Below are positions 1 through 7,524 of a DNA stretch of 12,745 nucleotides, in pieces. A program made the position numbers and the translations under genes. Below the pieces are notes generated by a model. It worked only from the letters and a program-made list of their open reading frames with translations, searched no databases and was not told the DNA's origin. How positions within the stretch are numbered: the stretch's first letter is position 1; the number at the start of each line of letters is the position of its first letter. The stretch is from Faecalibacterium sp. UBA1771 (GTDB taxonomy: Bacteria; Bacillota; Clostridia; Oscillospirales; Ruminococcaceae), in NCBI GenBank assembly GCA_002315315.1, contig DCGT01000001.1, positions 1 to 12,745 on the forward strand. Reading direction: 5' to 3'.

Positions 1-1501
1 TATCGTTGTCCAAAGGTTTCATTGTGGGGAAGAGAAGAACGTCGCGGATAGAGGAGGAGCCGGTCAAAAGCATAACCATACGGTCGATACCTATTCCAAG
101 ACCTCCCGTTGGGGGCATACCGTATTCGAGAGCATTCAGATAATCCTCGTCGATATCACAGGCTTCGTCGTCACCCTGGCTCTTGAGAAGTGCCTGGTGT
201 ACAAAACGTTCACGCTGGTCGATGGGGTCGTTCAGCTCGGAAAAAGCGTTGGCATATTCGTGACCGCCTATGAACAGCTCAAAGCGTTCGGTGTATTCGG
301 GATTGGAGGGACTGCGCTTGGCGAGCGGGGAAATGTCGACGGGGTGACCGGTAACAAAGGTAGGCTGAATGAGCTTTTCCTCGCAGTATTTCTCAAAGAA
401 GAGATTGAGGATGTCGCCCTTTAAATGACGCTGCTCGTATTCGATACCGTGCTGCTTAGCGACCGCTCTTGCTTCGTCCAAATCCTTAATCTGTGTAAAG
501 TCCACGCCTGAATCGCGCAGAACCGCATCGGTCATCGAAATTCGGGTAAACGGCTTGGAAAGGTCATATTCCACACCCTCAAAGACCGTTTTACAGTCCT
601 CGCCGCAGACAATTTTTGCGACGTAGCGGAACATATCCTCGGTCAAGTCCATCATTGCTTCATAGTCGGCGTAGGCGCAGTAAAGCTCCAAAAGCGTAAA
701 TTCGGGATTGTGGTGCAGGTCGATGCCCTCATTGCGGAAAACCCTGCCCAGCTCGTAAACCTTGTCAAAGCCACCCACGATAAGGCGCTTGAGATACAGT
801 TCAAGCGCAATTCTCAGATAAAGCTCTATGTTTAAAGCGTTGTGATGTGTAATAAACGGTCTTGCCGCCGCCCCACCCGCAATTTGGTGCAGAACGGGGG
901 TTTCGACCTCCATGTAACCGAGGCTGTCAAGATAACTGCGGACTGCCTTTATGATGTTGGAGCGCGCCGCAAATGTTTTTTTGACGTCGGGATTGACCAT
1001 TAAGTCAACATAACGCTGACGGTAACGAAGCTCGACATCCTTTAATCCGTGATATTTCTCGGGCAGGGGGCGAAGCGATTTGGACAGCAGAATTATCGAC
1101 TGAGCTTTGACCGAAACCTCACCGCGCTTGGTGCGGAAAACCTCTCCGCTCACACCTACGATATCGCCGATATCCCATGTTTTAAAGTCGGCAAAAGCGT
1201 CGTCACCGATTTCGTCGCGGCGAACGTAGACCTGAATCTTGCCGCTTGCATCTGTCACGTCGATAAAGTTAGCCTTGCCCATATCGCGCCAGCTCATAAT
1301 GCGACCGGCTATCGACACGGTTTTACCCTCATAGCCGCCCTCACAGTTGGCAGCTATGTCGGCATTATATGCGTCGACATTGTACTTTGTCTTGGTAAAC
1401 GGGTCGTTGCCGTTCTCCTTAAGTCGGGTCAGCTTGTCGGCGCGTATTCTGAACAGCTCGTTTACATCCTGTTCTTCGGGAGTCTTTACTTCGTTACTCA
1501 C
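1..1501 (-). CDS. lysS: Lysine--tRNA ligase (class II), 3' end cut by the window
   Basis: Charges tRNA-Lys with lysine in the cytoplasm using ATP. I translated the reverse strand by eye and read 500 codons without a stop. The N-terminal OB-fold anticodon-binding domain covers roughly residues 55-150 (VSIAGRIMSWRDMGKANFID). The class II catalytic core follows, with ETPVLHQIAGGAAARPF, motif 2 around FRNEGIDLHHNPEFT, FSELNDPIDQRERF, and motif 3 near the left edge (GLGIGIDRMVMLLT, then SSSIRDVLLFP). Bacterial LysS is usually about 490-510 residues and motif 3 lies close to its C-terminus, so probably only a few residues are missing, unless a C-terminal extension is present. The start is GTG at 1499-1501, with a GAGG ribosome binding site at 1509-1512 (7-base spacer). 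It lies 17 bases after greA and is probably cotranscribed with it. The identification is by family motifs and is secure. Confidence 0.97.
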   Translation of the reverse strand, partial: MSNEVKTPEEQDVNELFRIRADKLTRLKENGNDPFTKTKYNVDAYNADIAANCEGGYEGKTVSIAGRIMSWRDMGKANFIDVTDASGKIQVYVRRDEIGDDAFADFKTWDIGDIVGVSGEVFRTKRGEVSVKAQSIILLSKSLRPLPEKYHGLKDVELRYRQRYVDLMVNPDVKKTFAARSNIIKAVRSYLDSLGYMEVETPVLHQIAGGAAARPFITHHNALNIELYLRIALELYLKRLIVGGFDKVYELGRVFRNEGIDLHHNPEFTLLELYCAYADYEAMMDLTEDMFRYVAKIVCGEDCKTVFEGVEYDLSKPFTRISMTDAVLRDSGVDFTQIKDLDEARAVAKQHGIEYEQRHLKGDILNLFFEKYCEEKLIQPTFVTGHPVDISPLAKRSPSNPEYTERFELFIGGHEYANAFSELNDPIDQRERFVHQALLKSQGDDEACDIDEDYLNALEYGMPPTGGLGIGIDRMVMLLTGSSSIRDVLLFPTMKPLDND

Positions 1502-1518
1502 AACTATACCTCAATATT

Positions 1519-2001
1519 TTAGAATGACTGCTTGCCTATTTCGAGAATTTCATAATGTATTACCGCTCCGGACGGAACCTGAACGTCTACCTTGTCACCT
1601 ACCGTTTTGCCGACAAGTGCATTTCCTACCGGGGATTCATCGGAAATTTTCCCGTTGGCGGGGTCTGCTTCATTGGAGCTGACTATGGAATATTCTTCGA
1701 TTTCGTCAAAATCCAAATCCTTAAGCTTTACTGTACAGCCAACGATTACCTTGCCGGATGTCAGATCGGATTCATCGACGACACGGACGTTGGTAAGCTG
1801 CTTTTCGATCTGGGTAATACGACCCTCAACAATAGCCTGGTCGTTTTTTGCGGCGTCGTATTCACTGTTTTCGGACAGGTCACCGAACGAAAGGGCAACC
1901 TTGATTTTTTCGGAAACTTCTTTTCTTCTGGTTGTTTTCAGATACTCAAGCTCATCCTCAAGCGCTTTGAGTCCCGATTGTGTCATCAAAATCTCTTTCA
2001 C
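1519..2001 (-). CDS. greA: Transcription elongation factor GreA
   Basis: GreA enters the secondary channel of RNA polymerase and stimulates cleavage of backtracked transcripts, rescuing stalled complexes. At 160 residues the length is normal for the family. The N-terminal antiparallel coiled coil (about 8-75) has the hallmark tip GDLSENSEYDAAKND (residues 40-54), with the acidic D41 and E44 that help place catalytic magnesium. The C-terminal FKBP-like domain (about 80-158) contains SDESPVGNALVGKTVGD. The start is GTG at 1999-2001 with AGAGG at 2010-2014 (8-base spacer). An internal ATG at codon 6 has no comparable ribosome binding site, and the chosen start gives a normal GreA N-terminus. It is the first gene of a greA-lysS unit behind the strong promoter at 2080-2108. 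Confidence 0.97.
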   Translation of the reverse strand: MKEILMTQSGLKALEDELEYLKTTRRKEVSEKIKVALSFGDLSENSEYDAAKNDQAIVEGRITQIEKQLTNVRVVDESDLTSGKVIVGCTVKLKDLDFDEIEEYSIVSSNEADPANGKISDESPVGNALVGKTVGDKVDVQVPSGAVIHYEILEIGKQSF

Positions 2002-2079
2002 GGCTAAAACCTCTTTTTCTTTGTTATAAATACGAAGCGTTCATCTGTAAAGGACGCCCGTTTTTATCTTAATTAATGT

Positions 2080-2108
2080 AGTATAAATAAATCGTCAAAT
2101 GCTGTCAA
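2080..2108 (-). promoter_or_regulatory. Near-consensus sigma-A promoter of greA-lysS
   Basis: On the minus strand, TTGACA (2103-2108) is followed by a 17-base spacer and TATACT (2080-2085). This is a perfect -35 box with optimal spacing and a -10 box one base from TATAAT. Transcription should start near 2073, leaving a leader of about 70 bases before the greA GTG. The -35 box lies inside one arm of the hairpin at 2097-2125. Confidence 0.85.
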
Positions 2109-2125
2109 GCTTGTTGACAGCATTT
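2097..2125 (-). terminator. Hairpin after the S41 gene, probable weak terminator or operator
   Basis: A perfect 12-bp inverted repeat: AAATGCTGTCAA (2097-2108), a 5-base loop, and TTGACAGCATTT (2114-2125). It lies 30 bases downstream of the S41 stop codon. On the minus strand the stem is followed by a broken T-rich stretch (GACGATTTATTTAT), so intrinsic termination would be moderate at best. The arm at 2097-2108 holds the -35 box of the greA promoter. The same palindrome could therefore act as a DNA operator. The sequence alone does not decide between the two. Confidence 0.5.
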
Positions 2126-2155
2126 GTTAGGAATATGATATTTTTTCGACTTAAG

Positions 2156-3361
2156 TTATTTGAGCATTGCATTCATAAGCTCGAGAGCTTTTTTGAACTG
2201 CGGGTCGTTGGTTTCGGTAGGTGCGGCGGTTGTGTCGAGCACAAAGCCCTCTCCCGCATCAACCTCATAATCGGGCTTTACACCGACATTGTCGAATTCT
2301 GTACCGTTTGCTGTCTGCAATATTGCAACGGTGAGATTTACACCCGAGCCGTCGGTAAGCTGTACAAGAGACTGCAGGGTACCGCTGCCTGCGGTGGTTT
2401 TGCCGACGCAGGAGCAGTTGCTCTTGTCGCTCATTACCGCCGCGAACAGCTCGGCAAAGCCCTGAGTATTTTCGTCTATAAGCACTACAATGGGCAACTC
2501 GTTGGTTTCGGCGTCGGAGGTATAAAGGACCTTTTCGACACCGTCGTTATACCGACCCACGACAAGCGTGCCTGCGGGCATAAACATATCGAGCATATCG
2601 GCGGCGGTCTTGATGCTGATGCCTCCGTCGTTGTCTCGGATGTCAAAAATAATGCCCTTTGCCGACTTATCCTTTGCTTTGGCAATCTCCTCTGCAAACT
2701 GCGAGGCGGTGGTCTCTTTGAAATCGTTGATTCTGATATAGTATACGGAGCTGTCGATGCTGTAGCCGAGCACCGTGTCGTATTCACGGCTGATCCACGT
2801 TACGTCTACCGTATTTTCGCGCTGATCGCGTGAGTAGGTGATGCTTGTCTTTTCACCGATAATTCCGTTTGACAGCATATTGCAGACCTGCTCGTAGTCG
2901 ACCGACAGGACGTCGATATCGTTGATTTTAACAATAATATCTCCCGCGGCAAGACCCACGGTATATGCTGTGGAATCCTCGTAGACCTTGGAGATGCCGA
3001 CATAACCGCTTGATTCTCTGCGGTATTCAAAGCCGAGCGTGGTTTCCATACCGTTCGCACTGTTTTTGCGCTCGGAAATTTCCTCTGCGGTCAGATACTC
3101 GGAGTTTTCATCCTGCAGACCGTTAATGTATCCTCTTGCAATACTGTCGGTCAGCTCGACCTCGTCGATGTCATAGCAGAAATCCTGACGCACTGCAACG
3201 TCAAGCTCATTCAGCTTGTCGTACATAGCGGCGCGTTCCTTGACATTCAGAACCTTGCTGTCAAACAAATTCATTGCAAAAATCATTGTGACGGTAAAGG
3301 TAGCGGCTATTGCAAGAAGTATGAGCGCTGTCGCTACTCCGACCGATAAATGCTTGTTCAT
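2156..3361 (-). CDS. Membrane-anchored PDZ-S41 (C-terminal processing protease-like) protein, probably catalytically inactive
   Basis: At 401 residues it has the layout of a CtpA/CtpB/Prc-type protease: an N-terminal membrane anchor (about 7-32), a helical linker, a PDZ domain (about 108-180, including GLAAGDIIVKINDIDV) and an S41 core (about 195-375). Active members use a Ser-Lys dyad in S-A-S-A-S-E and G-K-G-T-x-Q. Here the first motif reads DENTQGFAELFAA, placing Gly301 at the nucleophile position. The second reads GKTTAGSGTLQ, placing Ser326 at the lysine position. The distance between them (25 residues) is the same as between S430 and K455 of E. coli Prc, so the alignment needs no gap. 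Asp312 and Gln330 are retained. I read both codons directly (ggc, agc). It is the last gene after the M23 peptidase (97-base gap); ATG with GGAG 6 bases upstream. The fold is clear. The likely role is substrate binding, scaffolding or regulation outside the membrane rather than proteolysis. Confidence 0.9.
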   Translation of the reverse strand: MNKHLSVGVATALILLAIAATFTVTMIFAMNLFDSKVLNVKERAAMYDKLNELDVAVRQDFCYDIDEVELTDSIARGYINGLQDENSEYLTAEEISERKNSANGMETTLGFEYRRESSGYVGISKVYEDSTAYTVGLAAGDIIVKINDIDVLSVDYEQVCNMLSNGIIGEKTSITYSRDQRENTVDVTWISREYDTVLGYSIDSSVYYIRINDFKETTASQFAEEIAKAKDKSAKGIIFDIRDNDGGISIKTAADMLDMFMPAGTLVVGRYNDGVEKVLYTSDAETNELPIVVLIDENTQGFAELFAAVMSDKSNCSCVGKTTAGSGTLQSLVQLTDGSGVNLTVAILQTANGTEFDNVGVKPDYEVDAGEGFVLDTTAAPTETNDPQFKKALELMNAMLK

Positions 3362-3434
3362 ATACTACTCCATTCAGCCTCGGCACACCGATATGCATCG
3401 AGACTCGACCTGCGCCGCTCGCGGTACAGGATTG

Positions 3435-3462
3435 ATTTTAACCGAAACGGGAATAAACTCAA
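3435..3462 (-). promoter_or_regulatory. Possible internal promoter for the S41 gene
   Basis: On the minus strand, TTGAGT (3457-3462, overlapping the M23 stop codon) and TAAAAT (3435-3440) are 16 bases apart. The 97-base gap between the M23 and S41 genes is the largest in this operon, which would fit separate expression. The match is modest and may be chance. Confidence 0.3.
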
Positions 3463-4622
3463 TAATCGGCAGGACGGCCGACCAGCATATTGGTGGGGTT
3501 GACCTTTTCGCCGTTTATTCTTATTTCAAAATGCAGGTGCGGACCGGTAGAATTGCCGGTACTGCCTACATGACCTACGACGTCGCCCTGCGACACCCAG
3601 TCGCCGACCTTTACGCTTATCGAGCTCATGTGACCGTAAAGCGTCTTGTAGTTGCCTCCGTGGTCTATTATCACATAATAACCGTAGCCCGTAGAGCCGT
3701 AGACAACGGTGACGACCTTGCCGGAATTGGACGCAATGATGTTTTTTCCGTATATTCCGGAGCCTGCTATGTCGATGCCGGCATGGTAGTTGTCCTTGCC
3801 ATACAGCTTTCTCCAACCAAAGCCGGAAGAGATCCAACCGTAGCCGGGTACCGGCCATGCATAGTAGCCGCCGACATATTCGATTTCGCTCGCCTGCTTC
3901 ATCAAACGGTCGATTTCGGCATTGGCTGCCTCGAGATCCTCGAGAATTTCGGCATAATCATTTTCGGTTGCCGCTTTCATTGCCTCGGCGGTCGAGAGCT
4001 GATTGTTTGCTTCTTTCAAAAGCTGTGCCAATTCATCGTATTTCGATTCCAGCTCCTCGCAGTCGGACTCCAAATCTGCAAGCTGCTGTTCGATTTCGAT
4101 CTTTGCCTGCTCTATCTCGGCGCGTTCTACCTTGATTTTCTCCATAAGGTCGGTATCGTGCTGTGAAATTCGGCGGAGCGTTTCGGCTCCGACCAAAAAC
4201 TCCGAGAAGCTGTCCGCACCGAGCAGAACAGACAGCTCCGATGCGTTGTTTGACATATAAATAGCGCGCAGACGCTGTTTAAACATAGCGTAGCTGTTGT
4301 CCAGCTCCTTCTGCTTGTCGTCTAACTGCTGCTGACGTATGGCAAGCTCCTGCCGTTTCAGGTCTATTGAGGTTTTGAGCGCGTCTATCTGCTGCTGTAC
4401 GATCTCCTTGCGCTCTGTATAGGTGGAGGAAAGGCTTTGTGCCTTCTTCACCTCGTCTTTAATTTCGTTCAGCTTTTCGGTAATTTCGTTGAGCTGCTTT
4501 TGAAGCTCGTTTTTCTTGGTAACGGCGTCCTCAAGCTCGGTGGCGTGAACGACCGCCGCTCCCGAAAACATAGTAAAAACTATGCAGAACAGCGACAGAA
4601 CGGTGATTATTCTTTTTAACAT
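3459..4622 (-). CDS. Secreted coiled-coil M23 (LytM) peptidoglycan endopeptidase, EnvC/CwlO-type
   Basis: Predicted FtsEX-controlled murein hydrolase of 387 residues. A signal peptide covers about 1-27, with likely cleavage after VVHA. A long coiled coil rich in Glu, Lys and Gln runs over about 28-125 and 155-250. It is broken by a more globular stretch (about 118-150, RLRAIYMSNNASELSVLLGA) typical of EnvC/CwlO-like proteins, in which the coiled coil contacts the FtsX outer loop. The M23 domain (about 258-385) keeps HAGID (H280, D284), YGHM (H331) and GPHLHFE (H362, H364), the full zinc-ligand and catalytic set, so it should be active, unlike E. coli EnvC. Expected reaction: cleavage of peptide cross-links in the wall. 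The start ATG has GGAGG 5 bases upstream and lies 13 bases after ftsX. This gene order is known in Firmicutes. The in vivo bond specificity cannot be read from the sequence. Confidence 0.93.
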   Translation of the reverse strand: MLKRIITVLSLFCIVFTMFSGAAVVHATELEDAVTKKNELQKQLNEITEKLNEIKDEVKKAQSLSSTYTERKEIVQQQIDALKTSIDLKRQELAIRQQQLDDKQKELDNSYAMFKQRLRAIYMSNNASELSVLLGADSFSEFLVGAETLRRISQHDTDLMEKIKVERAEIEQAKIEIEQQLADLESDCEELESKYDELAQLLKEANNQLSTAEAMKAATENDYAEILEDLEAANAEIDRLMKQASEIEYVGGYYAWPVPGYGWISSGFGWRKLYGKDNYHAGIDIAGSGIYGKNIIASNSGKVVTVVYGSTGYGYYVIIDHGGNYKTLYGHMSSISVKVGDWVSQGDVVGHVGSTGNSTGPHLHFEIRINGEKVNPTNMLVGRPADY

Positions 4623-4635
4623 AACCGCCTCCGCT

Positions 4636-5541
4636 TTATACCTTCAGGTGCTTTCTCATAGCGCTCGTGCTGCCGAAAACGCCTATCATCAGGGCGATAA
4701 CGAGATACGCCGCAAGCAGATAGTACCAAACGTCTGCGAAATCGAGCGTATTCGAAGCCATGTTGCTGAGCCATGACATTGATGAGGAACCGATAAGCTC
4801 CGATATACCATTATACAGACCGTAGGTGGCGATAAAGGATATTACAGCCGAGGCTATGCCGATAACACATCCCTCCACCGTAAACGGTAGACGGATAAAG
4901 CTGTTGGTAGCACCGACATACTTCATTATGTTAATTTCTCTGCGTCTTGCGAAAACGGTAAGACGGATGGTATTTGAAATGACCACAACTGATGCCACCA
5001 CGAGCACCGAAATAATGACCGCCCCGAATATAATCAGCACACGCTGTATGCCGGTAAGCGTCTCGGCAAGATAGGTCGGCGCGGAGATGGAGTCGACGCC
5101 GTTCATTACATTGATGCGTGTGACGATATCGTCGAGCAGAAACAGGTCGGAAAGCGTTACGCGGTAGGAAGCGGGCAGGGGATTATCGTTCTCAAGACCG
5201 TCAAGCAGAGCACCGTTGGTACCCATATATTCCTTCTGCTCCTTCAGAGCATCCTCCTTGGAAACATAGACGACCTGAGAAACACCGTTTATTGACTTGA
5301 TGTTCTCTCCGAGCTTTGCGATTGTCTCGCTGTCAGCGCCATCGTCGATATACACGACCATTTCGTTCTGATTCTCAATGGCAACGAAAACATCACGGAC
5401 GTTGAGCATAAGCAGGGAAGCACTGCCCGTAAGTATCAGACAGGCGGTAAGAATTGCAATGGAGGCAAGCGACATAAGGCGGTTGAGCCATGTGTTGATA
5501 ACTCCGAGACGGATGAGATATCCGAAGCTGCTTGAATTCAT
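4636..5541 (-). CDS. ftsX: Cell division ABC transporter permease-like protein FtsX
   Basis: Membrane partner of FtsE. The complex does not transport a solute; it transmits ATP-driven conformational change to extracellular wall hydrolases. The 301 residues have the standard FtsX layout: a short cytoplasmic N-terminus, TM1 (about 22-46), a large extracellular loop (about 48-165, including VYIDDGADSETIAKL and VSKEDALKE), then TM2 (about 167-191), TM3 (about 218-240) and TM4 (about 272-292). The cytoplasmic segment REINIMKYVGATNSFIR (about 201-217) is the characteristic FtsX/MacB-type signature after TM2. It overlaps ftsE by ATGA (translational coupling), and its ribosome binding site AAGGTGG lies inside ftsE. 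The M23 hydrolase that follows is its probable client. Confidence 0.96.
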   Translation of the reverse strand: MNSSSFGYLIRLGVINTWLNRLMSLASIAILTACLILTGSASLLMLNVRDVFVAIENQNEMVVYIDDGADSETIAKLGENIKSINGVSQVVYVSKEDALKEQKEYMGTNGALLDGLENDNPLPASYRVTLSDLFLLDDIVTRINVMNGVDSISAPTYLAETLTGIQRVLIIFGAVIISVLVVASVVVISNTIRLTVFARRREINIMKYVGATNSFIRLPFTVEGCVIGIASAVISFIATYGLYNGISELIGSSSMSWLSNMASNTLDFADVWYYLLAAYLVIALMIGVFGSTSAMRKHLKV

Positions 5542-6215
5542 CGTACACCCACCTTTCCGGTATCGAAAACAACAGAGCCCTTTTCGAGCTTTACCGTGCG
5601 TCGGTTGAACTGTCGTACCATATCCTGCTCATGCGTTACCACGACGACGGTGGTGCCGAGCCGGTTGATTTCGGTGAGCAGCTCCATAATCTCGAACGAC
5701 AGGTCGGGGTCGATGTTGCCGGTAGGCTCGTCTGCAATAATAATCGGCGGGTTATGCACGAGCGCACGCGCGAGCGCGACACGCTGCTGCTCGCCGCCCG
5801 ACAGCTCGGTAGGATATACCCTCGCTTTGTGAGCAAGTCCGACAAGGTGCAGTATGTACGGTACACGCTTGCGGATGTCGCGAAGCGGAATGTTGGTGAC
5901 CCGCATTGCAAAGGCAACATTCTCGTAGGCGGTCATGGTCGGTATCAGACGGAAATCCTGAAAAACCATGCCGATGTTGCGCCGAAGATACGGAATCTCG
6001 CGGTTTTTTATTTTATTTAAGTCATAGCTTCCGACAATGATTGAACCGGAGGTGGGCTTTTCCTCCCTCATCATAAGCTTTAAAAGCGTGCTTTTGCCGG
6101 CTCCCGAATGACCGAGGACAAAGACGAACTCGCCCTTGTCTATCGAGAGATTGACGTCATCAAGGGCGACGGTTCCGTTTGGGTACGTCTTGCTTACGCC
6201 CTTAAAATCTATCAT
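5538..6215 (-). CDS. ftsE: Cell division ATP-binding protein FtsE
   Basis: ATPase subunit of FtsEX at the cytoplasmic face of the membrane. The 225 residues carry every ABC ATPase motif: Walker A GHSGAGKST (35-43), Q-loop Gln86 in VFQDFRL, signature LSGGEQQR (138-145), Walker B IIIADEPTGN (158-167) with catalytic Glu163, and the switch His195. The region NIGMVFQDFRLIPTMTAYENVAF is typical of FtsE rather than of transport ATPases. The ATG has AAGGAG about 10 bases upstream, overlapping the stop codon of the preceding regulator gene (14-base gap). Cotranscription with the regulator, ftsX, the M23 gene and possibly the S41 gene is likely. Confidence 0.97.
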   Translation of the reverse strand: MIDFKGVSKTYPNGTVALDDVNLSIDKGEFVFVLGHSGAGKSTLLKLMMREEKPTSGSIIVGSYDLNKIKNREIPYLRRNIGMVFQDFRLIPTMTAYENVAFAMRVTNIPLRDIRKRVPYILHLVGLAHKARVYPTELSGGEQQRVALARALVHNPPIIIADEPTGNIDPDLSFEIMELLTEINRLGTTVVVVTHEQDMVRQFNRRTVKLEKGSVVFDTGKVGVR

Positions 6216-6229
6216 AATCAGTAAACTCC

Positions 6230-7312
6230 TTAATACTTGGCGGGATTGGAGTCGAGGTATTTTTTGACCATAAGTGCGACCTTAAACACGATCGCCTGGT
6301 CGAACTGACGCAGGTCGAGGCCGGTCAGCTTTTTGATTTTCTCCAATCTGTAAACGAGTGTATTGCGGTGTACGAACAGACCTCTTGATGTTTCGGAGAC
6401 GTTGAGGTTGTTCTCAAAGAAACGCTGTATCGTGAAAAGTGTTTCCTGGTCGAGCGAATCTATCGAGCCTTTTTTAAAGACCTCACGCAGGAACATTTCA
6501 CACAGCGTGGTCGGGAGCTGATAGATAAGTCGGGCAATGCCGAGATTGTCGTAGGAAATAATGGAGGTTTCGGTATCGAAAACCTTGCCTACTTCGAGGG
6601 CAACCTGTGCCTCCTTGAATGAGGAGGCAAGCTCGGCAAGATTGCCGACAACAGTTCCTATGCCGATTGTGGTGGGCATATAGTACTCGGTTTCGAGCGT
6701 GTCACAGATAGAACCTGCGAGCTTTTCCACATCGTGCATATCAACTCCGGTTTTGACCTCTTTGACAATAACGGTGTCAACGGCACTTATATTGAACACA
6801 AAGTCCTTCTGCTTTTCGGGGAAAAGTCCCGAAACAACATCGTAGACCGAGACCTTGCTCACAACACCGGCGCGGACGAGCAGAACGACACGCTGAACAT
6901 CGTCGGTAAAATGAAGCTCTCTTGCCTTGGCGTAGATATCGCCGGGAAGGATGTTGTCCATAACGATGTTTTTGATGAAATTGCTCTTGTCATAGCGTTC
7001 ATCGTAGAACTGCTTGATATTGCCGAGCGATACCGAGAAAATACCGCAGTAGCGGGCGGCTTCTTCATCGACGCCCTCTACGAAAACGACATATTCGTTC
7101 TTTTTGTTCTGGTCGATGGAACGGTATGTATAACCGTCCATACGAACATAGTCACTGCGGAATAGCTCTTCGATAACACCGGCTCTTGACTCGCCTATCA
7201 TGGACAGAACGCTGCAGGAGATGATTACTCCGTTTTCGTCGAGAACACCCACGGTGCGGTCAAGAACATCCTTCATCTGAACTATTGTTCCTTGAAACAA
7301 TCTGTTCGACAT
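6230..7312 (-). CDS. PucR/CdaR-like transcriptional regulator with C-terminal HTH
   Basis: Predicted DNA-binding regulator of 360 residues. The C-terminal PucR-type helix-turn-helix domain (about 290-350) has the family hallmark VSETSRGLFVHRNTLVYRLE followed by KIKKLTGLDLRQFDQAIVFKVAL. The central part (about 125-260) resembles the degenerate GGDEF-like domain of CdaR/PucR proteins, with GIGTVVGNLAELASSFKEA. The N-terminal 120 residues look like a small sensory domain (MKDVLDRTVGVLDENGVII, PAS-like by eye, not proven). An upstream-extended frame from a TTG at 7376-7378 exists, but ATG 7310-7312 has a strong GAGGGGG site and matches relatives. It is the first gene of the ftsEX operon, so it may autoregulate or set expression of the wall-hydrolase system. 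Its ligand is unknown. Confidence 0.88.
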   Translation of the reverse strand: MSNRLFQGTIVQMKDVLDRTVGVLDENGVIISCSVLSMIGESRAGVIEELFRSDYVRMDGYTYRSIDQNKKNEYVVFVEGVDEEAARYCGIFSVSLGNIKQFYDERYDKSNFIKNIVMDNILPGDIYAKARELHFTDDVQRVVLLVRAGVVSKVSVYDVVSGLFPEKQKDFVFNISAVDTVIVKEVKTGVDMHDVEKLAGSICDTLETEYYMPTTIGIGTVVGNLAELASSFKEAQVALEVGKVFDTETSIISYDNLGIARLIYQLPTTLCEMFLREVFKKGSIDSLDQETLFTIQRFFENNLNVSETSRGLFVHRNTLVYRLEKIKKLTGLDLRQFDQAIVFKVALMVKKYLDSNPAKY

Positions 7313-7320
7313 TTGATTAT

Positions 7321-7327
7321 CCCCCTC
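7321..7327 (-). promoter_or_regulatory. Ribosome binding site fixing the start of the PucR-like gene
   Basis: GAGGGGG on the minus strand, 8 bases before ATG 7312. No comparable site precedes the in-frame TTG at 7378, so the shorter protein is preferred. Confidence 0.8.
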
Positions 7328-7373
7328 AAACGGCTGAATGGTGTCGACGAAAAATCCCGCCTTTTGACACCTT

Positions 7374-7389
7374 GACAATAATTATTATC
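7374..7389 (-). promoter_or_regulatory. AT-rich near-palindrome at the predicted transcription start, candidate operator
   Basis: GACAATAATTATTATC is a 16-base inverted repeat with 7 of 8 positions paired. It lies just downstream of the candidate -10 box (7393-7398), where a bound repressor would block transcription. It recalls Fur/PerR-type AT-rich boxes, but could equally be a site for the PucR-like protein or simple AT-rich sequence. Confidence 0.35.
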
Positions 7390-7392
7390 TAC

Positions 7393-7421
7393 ATTTTACA
7401 CAAACGAACAAGATAATGCAA
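7393..7421 (-). promoter_or_regulatory. Candidate promoter of the regulator-ftsEX-M23 operon
   Basis: On the minus strand, TTGCAT (7416-7421) and TAAAAT (7393-7398) are 17 bases apart, 81 bases before the ATG at 7312. A second possible -35 (TTGACA, 7452-7457) has a TATAAA 20 bases downstream, which is too far for a good promoter. The wider spacer (7313-7569) is AT-rich and holds no open reading frame worth calling. Confidence 0.55.
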
Positions 7422-7524
7422 CAGTTTTATACAAAAATTACCTTGTTTTTCTGTCAATTACGCTGACAAATAAGTTATTTAAGCAAAACTGATAATTTGA
7501 ACGGGCATTAACTTTGGTCAAAAC

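Noticed and set aside
1049..2029. Plus-strand frames of 111-157 codons opposite lysS and greA
   Set aside because: All are mirror frames of conserved genes and none shows an independent family signature.
2099..2833. A 244-codon plus-strand frame opposite the S41 gene
   Set aside because: It is a shadow of the S41 coding sequence, beginning in the terminator/promoter hairpin, with no translation signals and a Cys/Gly-rich unlikely protein.
3216..4166. A 316-codon plus-strand open frame opposite the M23 and S41 genes
   Set aside because: It is antisense to two well-supported genes, its composition follows their codon pattern in reverse, and it has no ribosome binding site or recognisable domain.
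7310..7378. A longer PucR-like protein starting at 7378
   Set aside because: Its first codon would be TTG without a ribosome binding site, whereas ATG 7312 follows GAGGGGG at a normal distance.
7374..7389. Calling the AT-rich palindrome a Fur or PerR box
   Set aside because: It matches neither consensus closely enough, and none of the downstream genes is an iron or peroxide function.
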